Shown here piece after piece: positions 1 to 7,007 of a stretch of DNA of 7,446 nucleotides. The stretch's first letter is position 1. Each line of letters opens with the position of its first letter. The notes below the pieces were generated by a model. That model ran no database searches. It was given only the letters and a program-made list of their open reading frames with translations, and was not told the origin of the DNA. The DNA comes from Saprospiraceae bacterium (GTDB taxonomy: Bacteria; Bacteroidota; Bacteroidia; Chitinophagales; Saprospiraceae), in assembly GCA_027031185.1 (NCBI GenBank), contig JALVEF010000466.1:1-7446 (forward strand), given 5' to 3'. Position numbers and translations under genes: made by a program.

Positions 1-2
1 TA

Positions 3-341
3 TATAGCGCCGCTACCGGTGCTTGCCCTGAGTCCATCTCCACTGCTGATTTTCCTGGAGATCCCGAATACTATATGTGGGTAAACCTCTACGAAAATCA
101 CGTGCGTCCATCATCGGGGACCATTGAGTTTCCAGTCATAATTACGGCTGAGCGCCTTGGCTCCGCCAACGTGGAAACTTTCTCTGCACCCGCGGATGCT
201 TTAATCACATCTGACGACCCCGATTACGCTATTGACGGCGGTTTTGTCTTTAGGAATGTCATTAAGGTGGTTCGGAATAGCGACGGCACCTTTGACATTA
301 TCAACCCTTACGACGATTCCGTCCTGGTTGACAACTTCTGA
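3..341 (+). CDS. 3' end of an unrecognised acidic protein (partial)
   Basis: The frame is open from the left edge of the window to a TGA stop at 339-341, so this is the last 112 residues of a protein whose start lies outside. A Met codon at 75 is internal and has no reason to be preferred as a start. The visible part is acidic and rich in Asp, Val, Ile, Tyr and Phe in alternating patterns, suggesting a beta-rich extracytoplasmic domain. It ends in Asp-Asn-Phe and has no type IX sorting tail, transmembrane segment or recognisable catalytic motif. It is followed 19 nt after the stop by a strong terminator, which supports it being the last gene of its transcript. I do not recognise the family; a surface lipoprotein is possible but unproven. 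Confidence 0.75.
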   Translation, partial: YSAATGACPESISTADFPGDPEYYMWVNLYENHVRPSSGTIEFPVIITAERLGSANVETFSAPADALITSDDPDYAIDGGFVFRNVIKVVRNSDGTFDIINPYDDSVLVDNF

Positions 342-360
342 TACAAACTTGCGCTATTGC

Positions 361-397
361 AAAGAAAGCCACCCCAACCGGGTGGCTTTCTTTTTTT
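361..397 (+). terminator. Strong rho-independent terminator
   Basis: A perfect 14-bp stem (361-374 pairs with 380-393) with a 5-nt loop runs into a T tract (391-397). It lies just after the stop of the left-edge gene. Because the left arm starts with an A-rich stretch, the minus-strand transcript also ends its stem in U-rich sequence. It may therefore terminate the facing TonB-like gene too, which ends at 532. Confidence 0.93.
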
Positions 398-531
398 GTA
401 GCTATTTAGATGCTCCTGTTTTTGCAAAAAAGGCCATTTTAGCACAAAAACAGCGGGCACCCAAACAGTTCCTTTTATTAAGGTGACCGAACCGAAGAGC
501 GTGCCGTAGCGAAATACTTAAAGCGTCCGCT

Positions 532-951
532 TCAATACCCAATCTCATACGAATACCCTCCCCCGGATTCTTCATCATCACGCTGAGCGGAGGACTTAGT
601 CACCGTATAAGACAGCGCGGGACCCAAAGCTGCCGAAGGCAGCTTAAACTTTACCCTTATTTTCTTATTGAATTTCAGCTTCAGGCCCCGGTTTTTCTTT
701 ACCTCAAAACGCAAGCTCCGCACCAGGCGCAGAGCCTCCTCATCGCAACCATAGCCGATGCCATGCAAGACGCGGGCATCTATCACCTCGCCCTTGTCAT
801 TGACCACATATTTGACATGCACCACGCCTTCGATGCGATGTTGCAACGCCGCCTGCGGATAGACCAGGTGTGTGGCCAGATATTGCCGCAGCGCACGAAG
901 CCCTCCCGGATAGACCGGATGATGGATAAAGTCATTGCGCTTTTTCTTCAT
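532..951 (-). CDS. Small stand-alone TonB C-terminal-domain protein
   Basis: This 139-residue protein is almost entirely a TonB C-terminal domain (about residues 13-104). Visible hallmarks are Tyr-Pro-Gly-Gly at 14-17, the helix leading to Tyr-Pro at 31-32, the strand Glu-Gly-Val-Val-His-Val near 41-46, the Asn-Asp-Lys-Gly-Glu turn at 51-55, and the helix with Glu-Glu-Ala-Leu at 71-74 followed by the final strands. In the family this domain contacts TonB boxes of outer-membrane receptors to pass on energy from ExbB/ExbD. Here the N-terminal membrane anchor and Pro-rich linker are absent, and an in-frame stop at 970-972, seven codons upstream of the ATG, rules out a simple N-terminal extension. 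The last ~35 residues are a polar Ser/Gly/Glu tail. It lies downstream of the M64 peptidase gene on the same strand, 150 bp away. The domain call is firm; a role in TonB energy transduction is doubtful. Confidence 0.85.
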   Translation of the reverse strand: MKKKRNDFIHHPVYPGGLRALRQYLATHLVYPQAALQHRIEGVVHVKYVVNDKGEVIDARVLHGIGYGCDEEALRLVRSLRFEVKKNRGLKLKFNKKIRVKFKLPSAALGPALSYTVTKSSAQRDDEESGGGYSYEIGY

Positions 952-992
952 AAGTACTTGACTATGAGCTTACTCCATTAGCCCCAGCTTAT

Positions 993-1048
993 CGGTTCTT
1001 CAACTCTCCGGTTCTTCAATTCCTCGGTTCCTCGGTTCTCCGATTCCT
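993..1048. repeat. Octamer tandem repeat, seven degenerate 8-bp units
   Basis: Seven consecutive 8-bp units fit the pattern C-R-R-T/C-T-C-Y-Y: cggttctt, caactctc, cggttctt, caattcct, cggttcct, cggttctc, cgattcct. The first two 16-mers (993-1008 and 1009-1024) are near copies. The tract is pyrimidine-rich on the plus strand and purine-rich on the strand that would be transcribed from the peptidase gene into the TonB-like gene. It lies between those genes, 42 bp upstream of the TonB-like start codon. Confidence 0.75.
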
Positions 1049-1101
1049 CAATATAACAAAAAAATCCAACCCGCTTTCATACGCACGGCGGTCCCGGTCA
1101 T

Positions 1102-2844
1102 TCAATTGACGCGCTTCTTCTTCATACGTTTGATCTGCTGTTGAAGTTGGGCGGAGAGATCCACCTCGATGGTTGGGAGCGTGCGGGCGTCGCCGGCCGG
1201 CAGGTCCGGGGGAGAAAAGTTGATTTTGCATTGCAACAGGGACAAGTCGGCCGTATAGGGTACCTGGATATACGTCTTAGCCCCGTGCAACCACTTGATG
1301 AGATCGCCGTCCGAACAATTGTGCACATAGGCCATACGCGGGGCGTTGATATTGAGCTGGAGGATGACCGACTTGTCTTTACGACAAAAGTCCAACGTCA
1401 GCGCCCGGCGGCTGGACCAACGTTTATCCGGTATTCCGGGATGGATGTCCACCACGCGCGCCTTAATCTTCTCCCCATCACGCGAAAATTCCAACAACAC
1501 GACCTTCCTGTATCCAAAGATATTTTCTTTGACCTCTGCCGGCGCATACGAGGCCGTTGTCGTCTCCAGGTCCCGGTACATATCTTCGATCAGGAAGCTA
1601 CACACATCCCCGAAGTCGCGGATGATCGCGTCGCCATCGTCCTGCATGATACACAAGCCGCTTTCGGACCGGTAGCTGACCTGGTTGGAAGCACTGATAA
1701 ACATCGTACAATCGTCCGTCCCGTAGCCATGAGTAGTGGCAAATTGATGACACGCCTCCTCCGTCGGGAAGTACACATTGCGCTCGGCCATGTACCACGT
1801 ATCACCCTGATAATTTTTCACGGGTGTGCACTGGCCTGCCGCCACCTTCCGGCGTTTGTTGAAGGCATCACAACCCGCCTCCGTTTGAAACATATTCGCT
1901 CCGGTGACCGGCTGATAGCACACACAGCCCTCGTATTCATCGCTGAGATTAAAAACGGCATGCGCGGTTTCGTGCACGGCCGTCCCGATATTATAGCTTT
2001 CGGAGGTGAATAGATTGTCAGACAAGAAAGTCACATTGCCCATCAGGTAGGCGCCGTCTTTATACACTTGCCGGTGTAGCAGACCAAAAGCATCAATACC
2101 TTCAATCCGGTGTTCCGTCAATATGTCGGGAAATATCTCCTTGCGCAACGTCGCATAGGCGATGTCGTAGCCGTTGGCTTCCGTCATCGTGTAATAGAAA
2201 GCCCATTTGTCTTTGTGCGCCTTGATCATATTGTTTTGGTGATAGCCGTCATAGACCAAGTGCTCCACATCTTTCAAAAAGCCGGCCCAGTCATTGCCAA
2301 AGTCCTTGTCCTTAATGAAAGCAATATTGATCGTGCGGTCCATCCATTCCGGCGAAGTGGAATACAGCAGTATTTTATCTTTGGGCCAGGGCGAATCACC
2401 GGCATCAAAGCTGGCAAAACGGGACGAGACTATGCCCTGGCTGTTGGTGATTTGGAAGATATATTCCACGTTGGTGGCATTGCCAAATGGCTTGGGCATC
2501 GTATAGCTTAGCTCGATCTCCTGCTTCGGTTCTGCGAACCGCCACGTCTTCTGCAAATCCCACGTGCCGAGCGGTTTGCGTTTTTTGGATGGCAGACCGG
2601 ACGCATCGCGATACAGCCGGTATTCATAGACGTACAGCGCCGCTTTGACAATCCCGGATCGGTCTGATACTTTGGCGCGGAAGCTCACTTTTTGGTCAGC
2701 TTGCGGGTGGATGGGCGTATGAATCCAGTAGTCAAACGCAGCCTCCGTATCCGTCGAAGCAGGCAGTACCATTTTTGCCTGTCGGCGCGTACAGGCCCCG
2801 GCGATAAGCATCACAATGAGCAAAAGTGCGTAACGATATGTCAT
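1102..2844 (-). CDS. M64-type (IgA-peptidase family) zinc metallopeptidase lipoprotein
   Basis: A 580-residue predicted lipoprotein. The N terminus is a basic start, a hydrophobic core and Ala-Gly-Ala-Cys with Cys18 as the likely lipidated residue; the lipobox is slightly atypical (Ala at -3). Residues ~35-150 form a beta-rich, Ig-like domain. The catalytic region (~155-425) contains HETAH at 291-295 followed by Asp302-Glu303-Tyr304. The HExxH...L-x-DEY pattern is typical of M64 peptidases: His291, His295 and probably Asp302 bind zinc and Glu292 is the general base. A Cys-Ile-Met stretch at 398-400 also fits M64 proteins. Between and around these lies a Cys-rich segment (Cys307, 309, 325, 339, 365, 379, 398, 415), probably disulphide-bonded and consistent with export. 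The C-terminal ~150 residues are beta-rich and end in a basic tail. The substrate cannot be read from the sequence; IgA cleavage should not be assumed. It is divergent from folE and is followed by the TonB-like gene. Confidence 0.87.
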   Translation of the reverse strand: MTYRYALLLIVMLIAGACTRRQAKMVLPASTDTEAAFDYWIHTPIHPQADQKVSFRAKVSDRSGIVKAALYVYEYRLYRDASGLPSKKRKPLGTWDLQKTWRFAEPKQEIELSYTMPKPFGNATNVEYIFQITNSQGIVSSRFASFDAGDSPWPKDKILLYSTSPEWMDRTINIAFIKDKDFGNDWAGFLKDVEHLVYDGYHQNNMIKAHKDKWAFYYTMTEANGYDIAYATLRKEIFPDILTEHRIEGIDAFGLLHRQVYKDGAYLMGNVTFLSDNLFTSESYNIGTAVHETAHAVFNLSDEYEGCVCYQPVTGANMFQTEAGCDAFNKRRKVAAGQCTPVKNYQGDTWYMAERNVYFPTEEACHQFATTHGYGTDDCTMFISASNQVSYRSESGLCIMQDDGDAIIRDFGDVCSFLIEDMYRDLETTTASYAPAEVKENIFGYRKVVLLEFSRDGEKIKARVVDIHPGIPDKRWSSRRALTLDFCRKDKSVILQLNINAPRMAYVHNCSDGDLIKWLHGAKTYIQVPYTADLSLLQCKINFSPPDLPAGDARTLPTIEVDLSAQLQQQIKRMKKKRVN

Positions 2845-3050
2845 GGGCCCACGGTTTTGTGAGTCGGATGATTCCGGTTTTTCTTATAACGCCCCCCTGT
2901 GGCTTCTATTGCCGCCGGCAAATTCGTCGCATCGGCTGCAGAGGATTTGGCAGCGGGAAACGCGCCGTAATTGTCTTCTCCGGGACAGTGGACGGGAGAA
3001 CAATGGAGGGGGAAATTGGTTAAGTAGCCGGTACAATCACTAACACAAAA
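2845..3050. promoter_or_regulatory. Divergent intergenic region between peptidase and folE
   Basis: These 206 bases separate two divergent genes and must hold promoters for one or both. No full TAnnTTTG element is visible on either strand. The best plus-strand guess is TTTG at 2946-2949 followed 18 bp later by TAATTGTC at 2968-2975, which is a weak match to the Bacteroidota consensus. No Shine-Dalgarno-like sequence precedes either start. No gene is seen here. Confidence 0.35.
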
Positions 3051-3623
3051 ATGACGAAGAAAGACAAGCTGGCGATGGTTCCGGACTACCGGGAAATCAT
3101 CATAAAAGCAGGAGAAGATCCCAACCGTGAAGGCCTGGTCAAAACACCTGCCCGCGCATCCAAAGCGATGCATTTTCTCACACAAGGATACCGCATGGAC
3201 GCCGAAGAAATCTTGCGTGGTGCCCTATTCAACGAATCACACAACGAGATGGTCATCGTCAAGGATATCGAACTATACTCACTCTGCGAGCACCATCTAC
3301 TCCCCTTTTATGGCAAAGCACACATCGCCTACATTCCCAACGGCAAAATCGTCGGCCTGAGCAAGCTCCCCCGCGTCGTAGATGTTTTTGCACGCCGCCT
3401 CCAGGTGCAGGAGCGTCTCACCAGGCAAATCCTGCATGCCGTGGACACTGTCCTGGAGCCTTACGGTACTGCCGTAGTCATCGAAGCCCACCACATGTGC
3501 ATGATGATGCGCGGCGTCCAAAAACAAAACAGCGCCACCGTCACATCGGCATTTACAGGCGAATTTCAAAAACTGGAGACGCGACAGGAATTTTTGAAGC
3601 TGATCAGCCACAATCTGAGCTGA
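3051..3623 (+). CDS. folE: GTP cyclohydrolase I (type IA)
   Basis: Converts GTP to 7,8-dihydroneopterin triphosphate and formate, the first step toward tetrahydrofolate and, through related branches, queuosine-type deazapurines; it is a cytosolic homodecamer in characterised relatives. The 190-residue sequence carries the family signatures: Cys-Glu-His-His at 79-82 and His-Met-Cys at 148-150 inside a His/Met-rich stretch. By alignment with E. coli FolE (Cys110, His113, Cys181), zinc is bound by Cys79, His82 and Cys150, and His148 matches the catalytic His179. The following Arg-Gly-Val-Gln-Lys-Gln-Asn-Ser (154-161) and Thr-Ser-Ala (165-167) are also typical. It is a little shorter than the E. 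coli enzyme because the N-terminal extension is short. The ATG at 3051 follows an A-rich leader and gives an expected N terminus. It appears to be monocistronic, with no other folate genes alongside. Confidence 0.97.
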   Translation: MTKKDKLAMVPDYREIIIKAGEDPNREGLVKTPARASKAMHFLTQGYRMDAEEILRGALFNESHNEMVIVKDIELYSLCEHHLLPFYGKAHIAYIPNGKIVGLSKLPRVVDVFARRLQVQERLTRQILHAVDTVLEPYGTAVVIEAHHMCMMMRGVQKQNSATVTSAFTGEFQKLETRQEFLKLISHNLS

Positions 3624-3660
3624 TTTCTGCCATACCCGTCTCCTAACATTGTTTTTACGC

Positions 3661-3688
3661 CTTTTTCGTACCCAAAAGCACGAAAAAG
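3661..3688 (+). terminator. Possible weak terminator hairpin after folE
   Basis: A 9-bp stem (3661-3669 with 3680-3688) closes a 10-nt loop 37 bases after the folE stop. No immediate T run follows on the plus strand, although a pyrimidine-rich, T-rich tract lies 15-30 bases further on. It may slow or end folE transcription before the next promoter. Confidence 0.35.
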
Positions 3689-3732
3689 CCTGAATAACAG
3701 TGCCTTTTCTTTCTTTTTCTGACAAATTGTCT

Positions 3733-3740
3733 TAACTTTG
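3733..3740 (+). promoter_or_regulatory. Bacteroidota-type promoter -7 element (TAnnTTTG)
   Basis: The sequence taactttg is an exact match to the Bacteroidota primary sigma -7 consensus TAnnTTTG. It ends 29 bases before the ATG of the 126-residue gene, implying a leader of roughly 20 nt. A clear TTG -33 box is not present; the corresponding region is a T/C-rich tract (about 3703-3719). Confidence 0.65.
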
Positions 3741-3769
3741 CGGCGGATTTTTGACCTCAAAACAGTGCT

Positions 3770-4150
3770 ATGCTTACCGCAACCAAAGAAGAAAACACAG
3801 ACATCATCCAAACCGTAGCCGAGCTCGTGGAGAAAAAGGGCTACGACGAAGTGCGCGCCGACTTGTTGGAAGGATACGAGTCGCCCTCTAAACTCGTGCG
3901 CAAAAACTCGGACCAAAGCGATGTGTACGTTCCCGATGTGACCGGTATCAAGCGCGGGCGCAAGGACTATTTTGAGATTGCCCTCAAAACCGATGAACCC
4001 GCCAAACTGGCCAGCAAGTGGAAGCTCCTCGGCACCGTGGCCAAAATGAAGCGCGGTTCATTCTTTCTGGTCGTGCCCAAAGGCCACTTCCGTTTCGCTT
4101 CCGAAATCATCAAAAAGTACGACATCGAAGCCGAGCTGATTAAGCTTTAA
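3770..4150 (+). CDS. Orphan 126-residue protein, possible PD-(D/E)XK-like fold
   Basis: A soluble 126-residue protein with no signal peptide or membrane segment, rich in Lys, Glu and Asp. I do not recognise a named family. Predicted order by eye: helix (8-24), helix (25-45), a strand with Pro55-Asp56-Val-Thr-Gly, a basic turn, a strand with Phe68-Glu69-Ile-Ala-Leu-Lys73, an amphipathic helix (76-95), a strand Phe-Phe-Leu-Val-Val-Pro (98-103), and a C-terminal helix. This helix/strand order with Pro-Asp...Glu...Lys resembles the core of PD-(D/E)XK nuclease-like proteins, but Glu69 and Lys73 are spaced E-x3-K rather than the usual (D/E)-x-K, so it may be inactive or a false resemblance. It has its own -7 promoter element and a strong terminator, so it is probably a single-gene, well-controlled transcript. 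The gene call is firm; the fold is only a hypothesis. Confidence 0.85.
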   Translation: MLTATKEENTDIIQTVAELVEKKGYDEVRADLLEGYESPSKLVRKNSDQSDVYVPDVTGIKRGRKDYFEIALKTDEPAKLASKWKLLGTVAKMKRGSFFLVVPKGHFRFASEIIKKYDIEAELIKL

Positions 4151-4170
4151 GCTCCGTCCGCACCAATAGC

Positions 4171-4210
4171 TGAAAAAGACCTATCCACGCCCGTGGATAG
4201 GTCTTTTTCA
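4171..4210 (+). terminator. Perfect 19-bp terminator hairpin, probably bidirectional
   Basis: Positions 4171-4189 are the exact reverse complement of 4192-4210, leaving a minimal 2-base centre (in practice a 4-6 nt loop). The arms begin and end in five A and five T residues, giving a U-rich stem foot on either strand. It sits 20 bases after the orphan gene's stop. Confidence 0.9.
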
Positions 4211-4254
4211 AGTTGTTATACTCGTTACGAACAGGTTTGGGACTTGGGGATGTC

Positions 4255-4386
4255 GAACACCGATTAACGAATGAAGATTTGAGAAGTGGGCACTTCGACT
4301 TCGCACTTCGACAGGCTCAGTGCAGCGCTCAGTGACCACGGTTCGATTAGCTCAGGGATTCCTTCTAAAATCTCAAATCGGTGTTC
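4255..4386. repeat. Imperfect inverted repeat enclosing a REP-like core
   Basis: The left arm (4255-4286) and right arm (4362-4386) match in inverted orientation: 4255-4265 is the exact reverse complement of 4376-4386 (11 bp), and 4275-4286 matches 4362-4373 at 11 of 12. The arms differ by a small indel and enclose about 75 bases holding the REP-like composite at 4291-4337. Weaker similarity (TTCGA-AT and CCCCAA blocks) continues outside the arms. This architecture suggests a small non-autonomous mobile element or its remnant, but no transposase is present. Confidence 0.6.
4291..4337. repeat. REP-like composite with two short direct repeat pairs
   Basis: CACTTCGAC occurs at 4291-4299 and 4304-4312 (4-nt spacer), and GCTCAGTG at 4315-4322 and 4327-4334 (4-nt spacer), followed by ACC. 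The CTTCGACAGGCTCAG core resembles intergenic REP-like repeats that I recall as abundant in Bacteroidota and some other genomes. Flanking GTGG (4286-4289) and CCAC (4336-4339) are complementary and may close a hairpin. Confidence 0.6.
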
Positions 4387-4606
4387 CTTGTTCGATATTC
4401 TTACCGTCCCCAAAACGAATCGCTTTGAGTATAGCCATTGACATTGGCCCGCCTGCCCGGGTAAGTCCGGGGCAATTAAAACAACATTCATATTTTTCCT
4501 GTTTCTTTGTATGTCCTGTGCCGGACAACTTACCCAAGAGCTTACTTTTATTGGCTACCGTTCGCCACGGACTGCATTGTATTTCAATCTCTTAGCCTAC
4601 TATTTG
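4387..4606 (+). other. Leader region of the esterase gene
   Basis: This is the gene-free remainder between the inverted repeat and the esterase start. It contains a small hairpin (4456-4460 with 4467-4471) and T-rich sequence around 4490-4510, but no clear TAnnTTTG promoter; tactttta at 4543-4550 is one base off. The esterase frame stays open up to an ATG at 4511, but I treat 4511-4606 as leader because starting there would bury the signal peptide behind 32 residues. Confidence 0.45.
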
Positions 4607-7000
4607 ATGACTACAAAGTACCGATTTACTTTACTTAGGTTATGGTTTGTGGCGGGCGCTTTGCTCACGGCCGCATTTGCCGGCAAGTCCCAAATTCGCC
4701 TTGACCTGACCGGCGCCCAATTCAAAGAATACGCCCCGGGTGACACTTTTCGCTATACCATTCATGCCGACACCAGCCTGGTCGCCCAATATACCATCGA
4801 ACAATCCCCCTATTTACCGCCCATCGAATCGGGCACCATCGCCCTCGACTCCGGATCCGAACGCACCGTGAATTTTCTCCCCGGTAGTCCCGGCAACTAC
4901 TTCTTCCACCTGCACACGGACGATACGACGTATTTTACTATTTCGGCCATCACCGGCAGGTATGCGCTAAAACCCGTCGAACCGCTCCCCCCGGATTTTG
5001 ATGCCTACTGGGACAATATCCGCGCCATGGTGGACAGCCTGCCCATGGACGTTCACATCGAAGAGGACACCACCGTCACCGCCCAATATTCCACCACATA
5101 CCGCATTGACCTGGCCAATATCGAAGGGCGACGCGTCTATGCCTATATGACCATACCCGACACCGATGGCCCCTTCCCCGCCATGATTAAGTTTCCCGCT
5201 TTCGGCAATACCTGGACGACCACACCCGACCCGCCAATGGCGGAATACACTGGCGCCATTGTCTTGTCACTCAATATTCACTCGGCGCCTATGGACTCCA
5301 TCATACCGGACGACCTCGTCTATACACCCGACATCGCCGTCAGTGATACCGTTTATTATCGCTGGGCGATGGCCGGCGCTATGCGCCTGCTTAATTATCT
5401 GGAAACACGAGACGACTTTGAAGGCGCCCACATCGGCGCTTATGGTGACAGCCAGGGCGCGGGACTGGCCATGCTATTTGCCGGCATTGACCCGCGCATC
5501 AACCTGGTCATCGCCAATGCACCCGTACTGGCCCAACACAACGGACTCAAATACAACCGCCCCAGCGGTTTTCCGCTCTACATCAAATATGCACTCAATG
5601 ACCCCGTGGACCGCGACCGCATCCTCAAGGCCGTCAAATACTACGACGTCGTCAACAGCATGCAGCGCTATCACGGCCCCATCCTGACCGCCGTCAGCCT
5701 GATGGACGACATCAGTCCATCCGAGACCATCTACACCGCCCTAAATCAACATGACGGCCCCCTCCTACACTATCACAACCTCATTGGCAAGCACGCCGAC
5801 AGCCCGCCCGGATACTGGGAAGCACGCTTTGACCTGATGCGGCGCTTCTTCCCCACAAATCCCTCCTGGCCCTGGCCCCAGACCACCACCGGTTATATCG
5901 CCAGCGCCGGACAAGACACCATCATTGACTCTTCTTCTCTCCTCTTGACCGGCAGCGTAGAGCACAACGGCACGACCAATCCCCCGGGCATATTCGCCAC
6001 TCAGTGGGTACAAATGGATGGGCCGGCACCCGTCACCTTTGCAGACAGTCTGGCCGATACGACACAGGTTTTTTTCCCGGATACCGGCACCTACATCCTC
6101 CGCTTTGTAGCCATTGACACCAACGGACTGGCCAATCTAAATGTCTATGCCACCTTTGAAGACGTCATCCGCATCACCGTGCTCAGTGACATCAACTGCC
6201 AGCTCCATCTCACCACACCGGCCCAAGACCGCACGATTTATTCTTGCATCGGCCTGCAAGACAGCCTCAATCAATGGCTCACCAATCATGCCGGCGCCGG
6301 CGTCACACCCGATACTGCCCTGACCTGGACCGATGACTTTACCACCCTTACCGGCACGCCATGCCACAAGTCCGCCACCGTACACTTCACCGCCACCGAC
6401 ACCACGTGTGGAACTTCCATTCAATTCGCCGCCACTTTCTCGCTTCTGGACACCACGCCCCCCACTTTCGTTCATTATCCGGACACACTCATACTCCACT
6501 GCCTCAACGGCCAAATGCCCACAGCCGATATTGACACCTGGCTCCTGGCACGCGGCAACGCCCAGGCCATTGACGACTGTCAGGCCGCCACCTTCTGGTC
6601 ACATGACTACGTATCAAGTTCCTGTACAGACACCAGCATCGCCGTCCGCTTTGTAGCCCGCGACGCCTGTATGAACACCGACACGGCCGTAGGCATCATT
6701 GTGGTAGATACATTGACCGCACTCCACGCACCACCGGCCGAAACCACACTGCGCGCACGCGCAGTACCCAATCCCTTCTCCAAACAGTTCCTGATCCAAT
6801 ACAAGAGCCCCCAATCGGGCAATCTCCACTTACGCATCTATTCACCCCAAGGCAAAATCCTGTATGATGTCCGCCGACGAACGGCCGGCGCCACAGGAGA
6901 AGTCCGCATCCCCCCGGATATATTCCCCACATCCGGACTATACTACTTCACACTCCGCATCAACGACCATACCGCAAGCGGGATACTGACCAAACAGTAA
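4607..7000 (+). CDS. Secreted multidomain acetyl-xylan-esterase-like protein with T9SS tail
   Basis: 797 residues from the ATG at 4607, chosen because it gives a canonical signal peptide (basic start, hydrophobic core, Ala-Phe-Ala cleavage near residue 25). Domains in order: a beta-rich N-terminal domain (~30-118); an AXE1-type alpha/beta hydrolase (~125-418) opening with Pro-Pro-Asp-Phe-Asp-Ala-Tyr-Trp; a PKD-like domain (~428-525); two HYR-like repeats of ~80 residues (~545-620, ~630-702) with conserved Cys and Trp; and a type IX sorting domain (~718-797) beginning Val-Pro-Asn-Pro-Phe. The catalytic triad is complete: Ser282 in Gly-Asp-Ser-Gln-Gly, Asp367 in Leu-Met-Asp-Asp, and His396. The spacings of 85 and 29 are nearly those I recall for Thermotoga TM0077 (Ser188, Asp274, His303). 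It should remove acetyl (or other small acyl) groups from carbohydrates outside the cell, being exported by Sec and then T9SS to the surface or medium. The natural substrate is unknown, and no glycoside hydrolases or SusCD genes are nearby. Confidence 0.9.
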   Translation: MTTKYRFTLLRLWFVAGALLTAAFAGKSQIRLDLTGAQFKEYAPGDTFRYTIHADTSLVAQYTIEQSPYLPPIESGTIALDSGSERTVNFLPGSPGNYFFHLHTDDTTYFTISAITGRYALKPVEPLPPDFDAYWDNIRAMVDSLPMDVHIEEDTTVTAQYSTTYRIDLANIEGRRVYAYMTIPDTDGPFPAMIKFPAFGNTWTTTPDPPMAEYTGAIVLSLNIHSAPMDSIIPDDLVYTPDIAVSDTVYYRWAMAGAMRLLNYLETRDDFEGAHIGAYGDSQGAGLAMLFAGIDPRINLVIANAPVLAQHNGLKYNRPSGFPLYIKYALNDPVDRDRILKAVKYYDVVNSMQRYHGPILTAVSLMDDISPSETIYTALNQHDGPLLHYHNLIGKHADSPPGYWEARFDLMRRFFPTNPSWPWPQTTTGYIASAGQDTIIDSSSLLLTGSVEHNGTTNPPGIFATQWVQMDGPAPVTFADSLADTTQVFFPDTGTYILRFVAIDTNGLANLNVYATFEDVIRITVLSDINCQLHLTTPAQDRTIYSCIGLQDSLNQWLTNHAGAGVTPDTALTWTDDFTTLTGTPCHKSATVHFTATDTTCGTSIQFAATFSLLDTTPPTFVHYPDTLILHCLNGQMPTADIDTWLLARGNAQAIDDCQAATFWSHDYVSSSCTDTSIAVRFVARDACMNTDTAVGIIVVDTLTALHAPPAETTLRARAVPNPFSKQFLIQYKSPQSGNLHLRIYSPQGKILYDVRRRTAGATGEVRIPPDIFPTSGLYYFTLRINDHTASGILTKQ

Positions 7001-7007
7001 AAAGTTT

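Noticed and set aside
416..453. 9-bp inverted repeat (416-424 with 445-453)
   Set aside because: The stem is A/T-dominated with a 20-nt loop and no T tract on either side; probably chance in A/T-rich intergenic sequence.
1056..1100. Possible terminator downstream of the peptidase gene (minus strand, T7 run from 1058-1064)
   Set aside because: The T run is real, but the preceding stem is only 4-5 bp, too weak to call.
1141..2013. Plus-strand open frame of 290 codons opposite the peptidase gene
   Set aside because: The minus strand encodes a protein with clear M64 motifs over the same bases; the plus frame shows no domain and is an antisense shadow.
2841..3185. Minus-strand open frame of 114 codons overlapping the folE start
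   Set aside because: It is antisense to folE, Cys-rich in an unstructured way, and covers the divergent promoter region; it looks like a shadow frame.
4511..4606. Upstream ATG at 4511 as the esterase start
   Set aside because: It would place 32 polar residues before a textbook signal peptide; the ATG at 4607 gives a normal exported N terminus.
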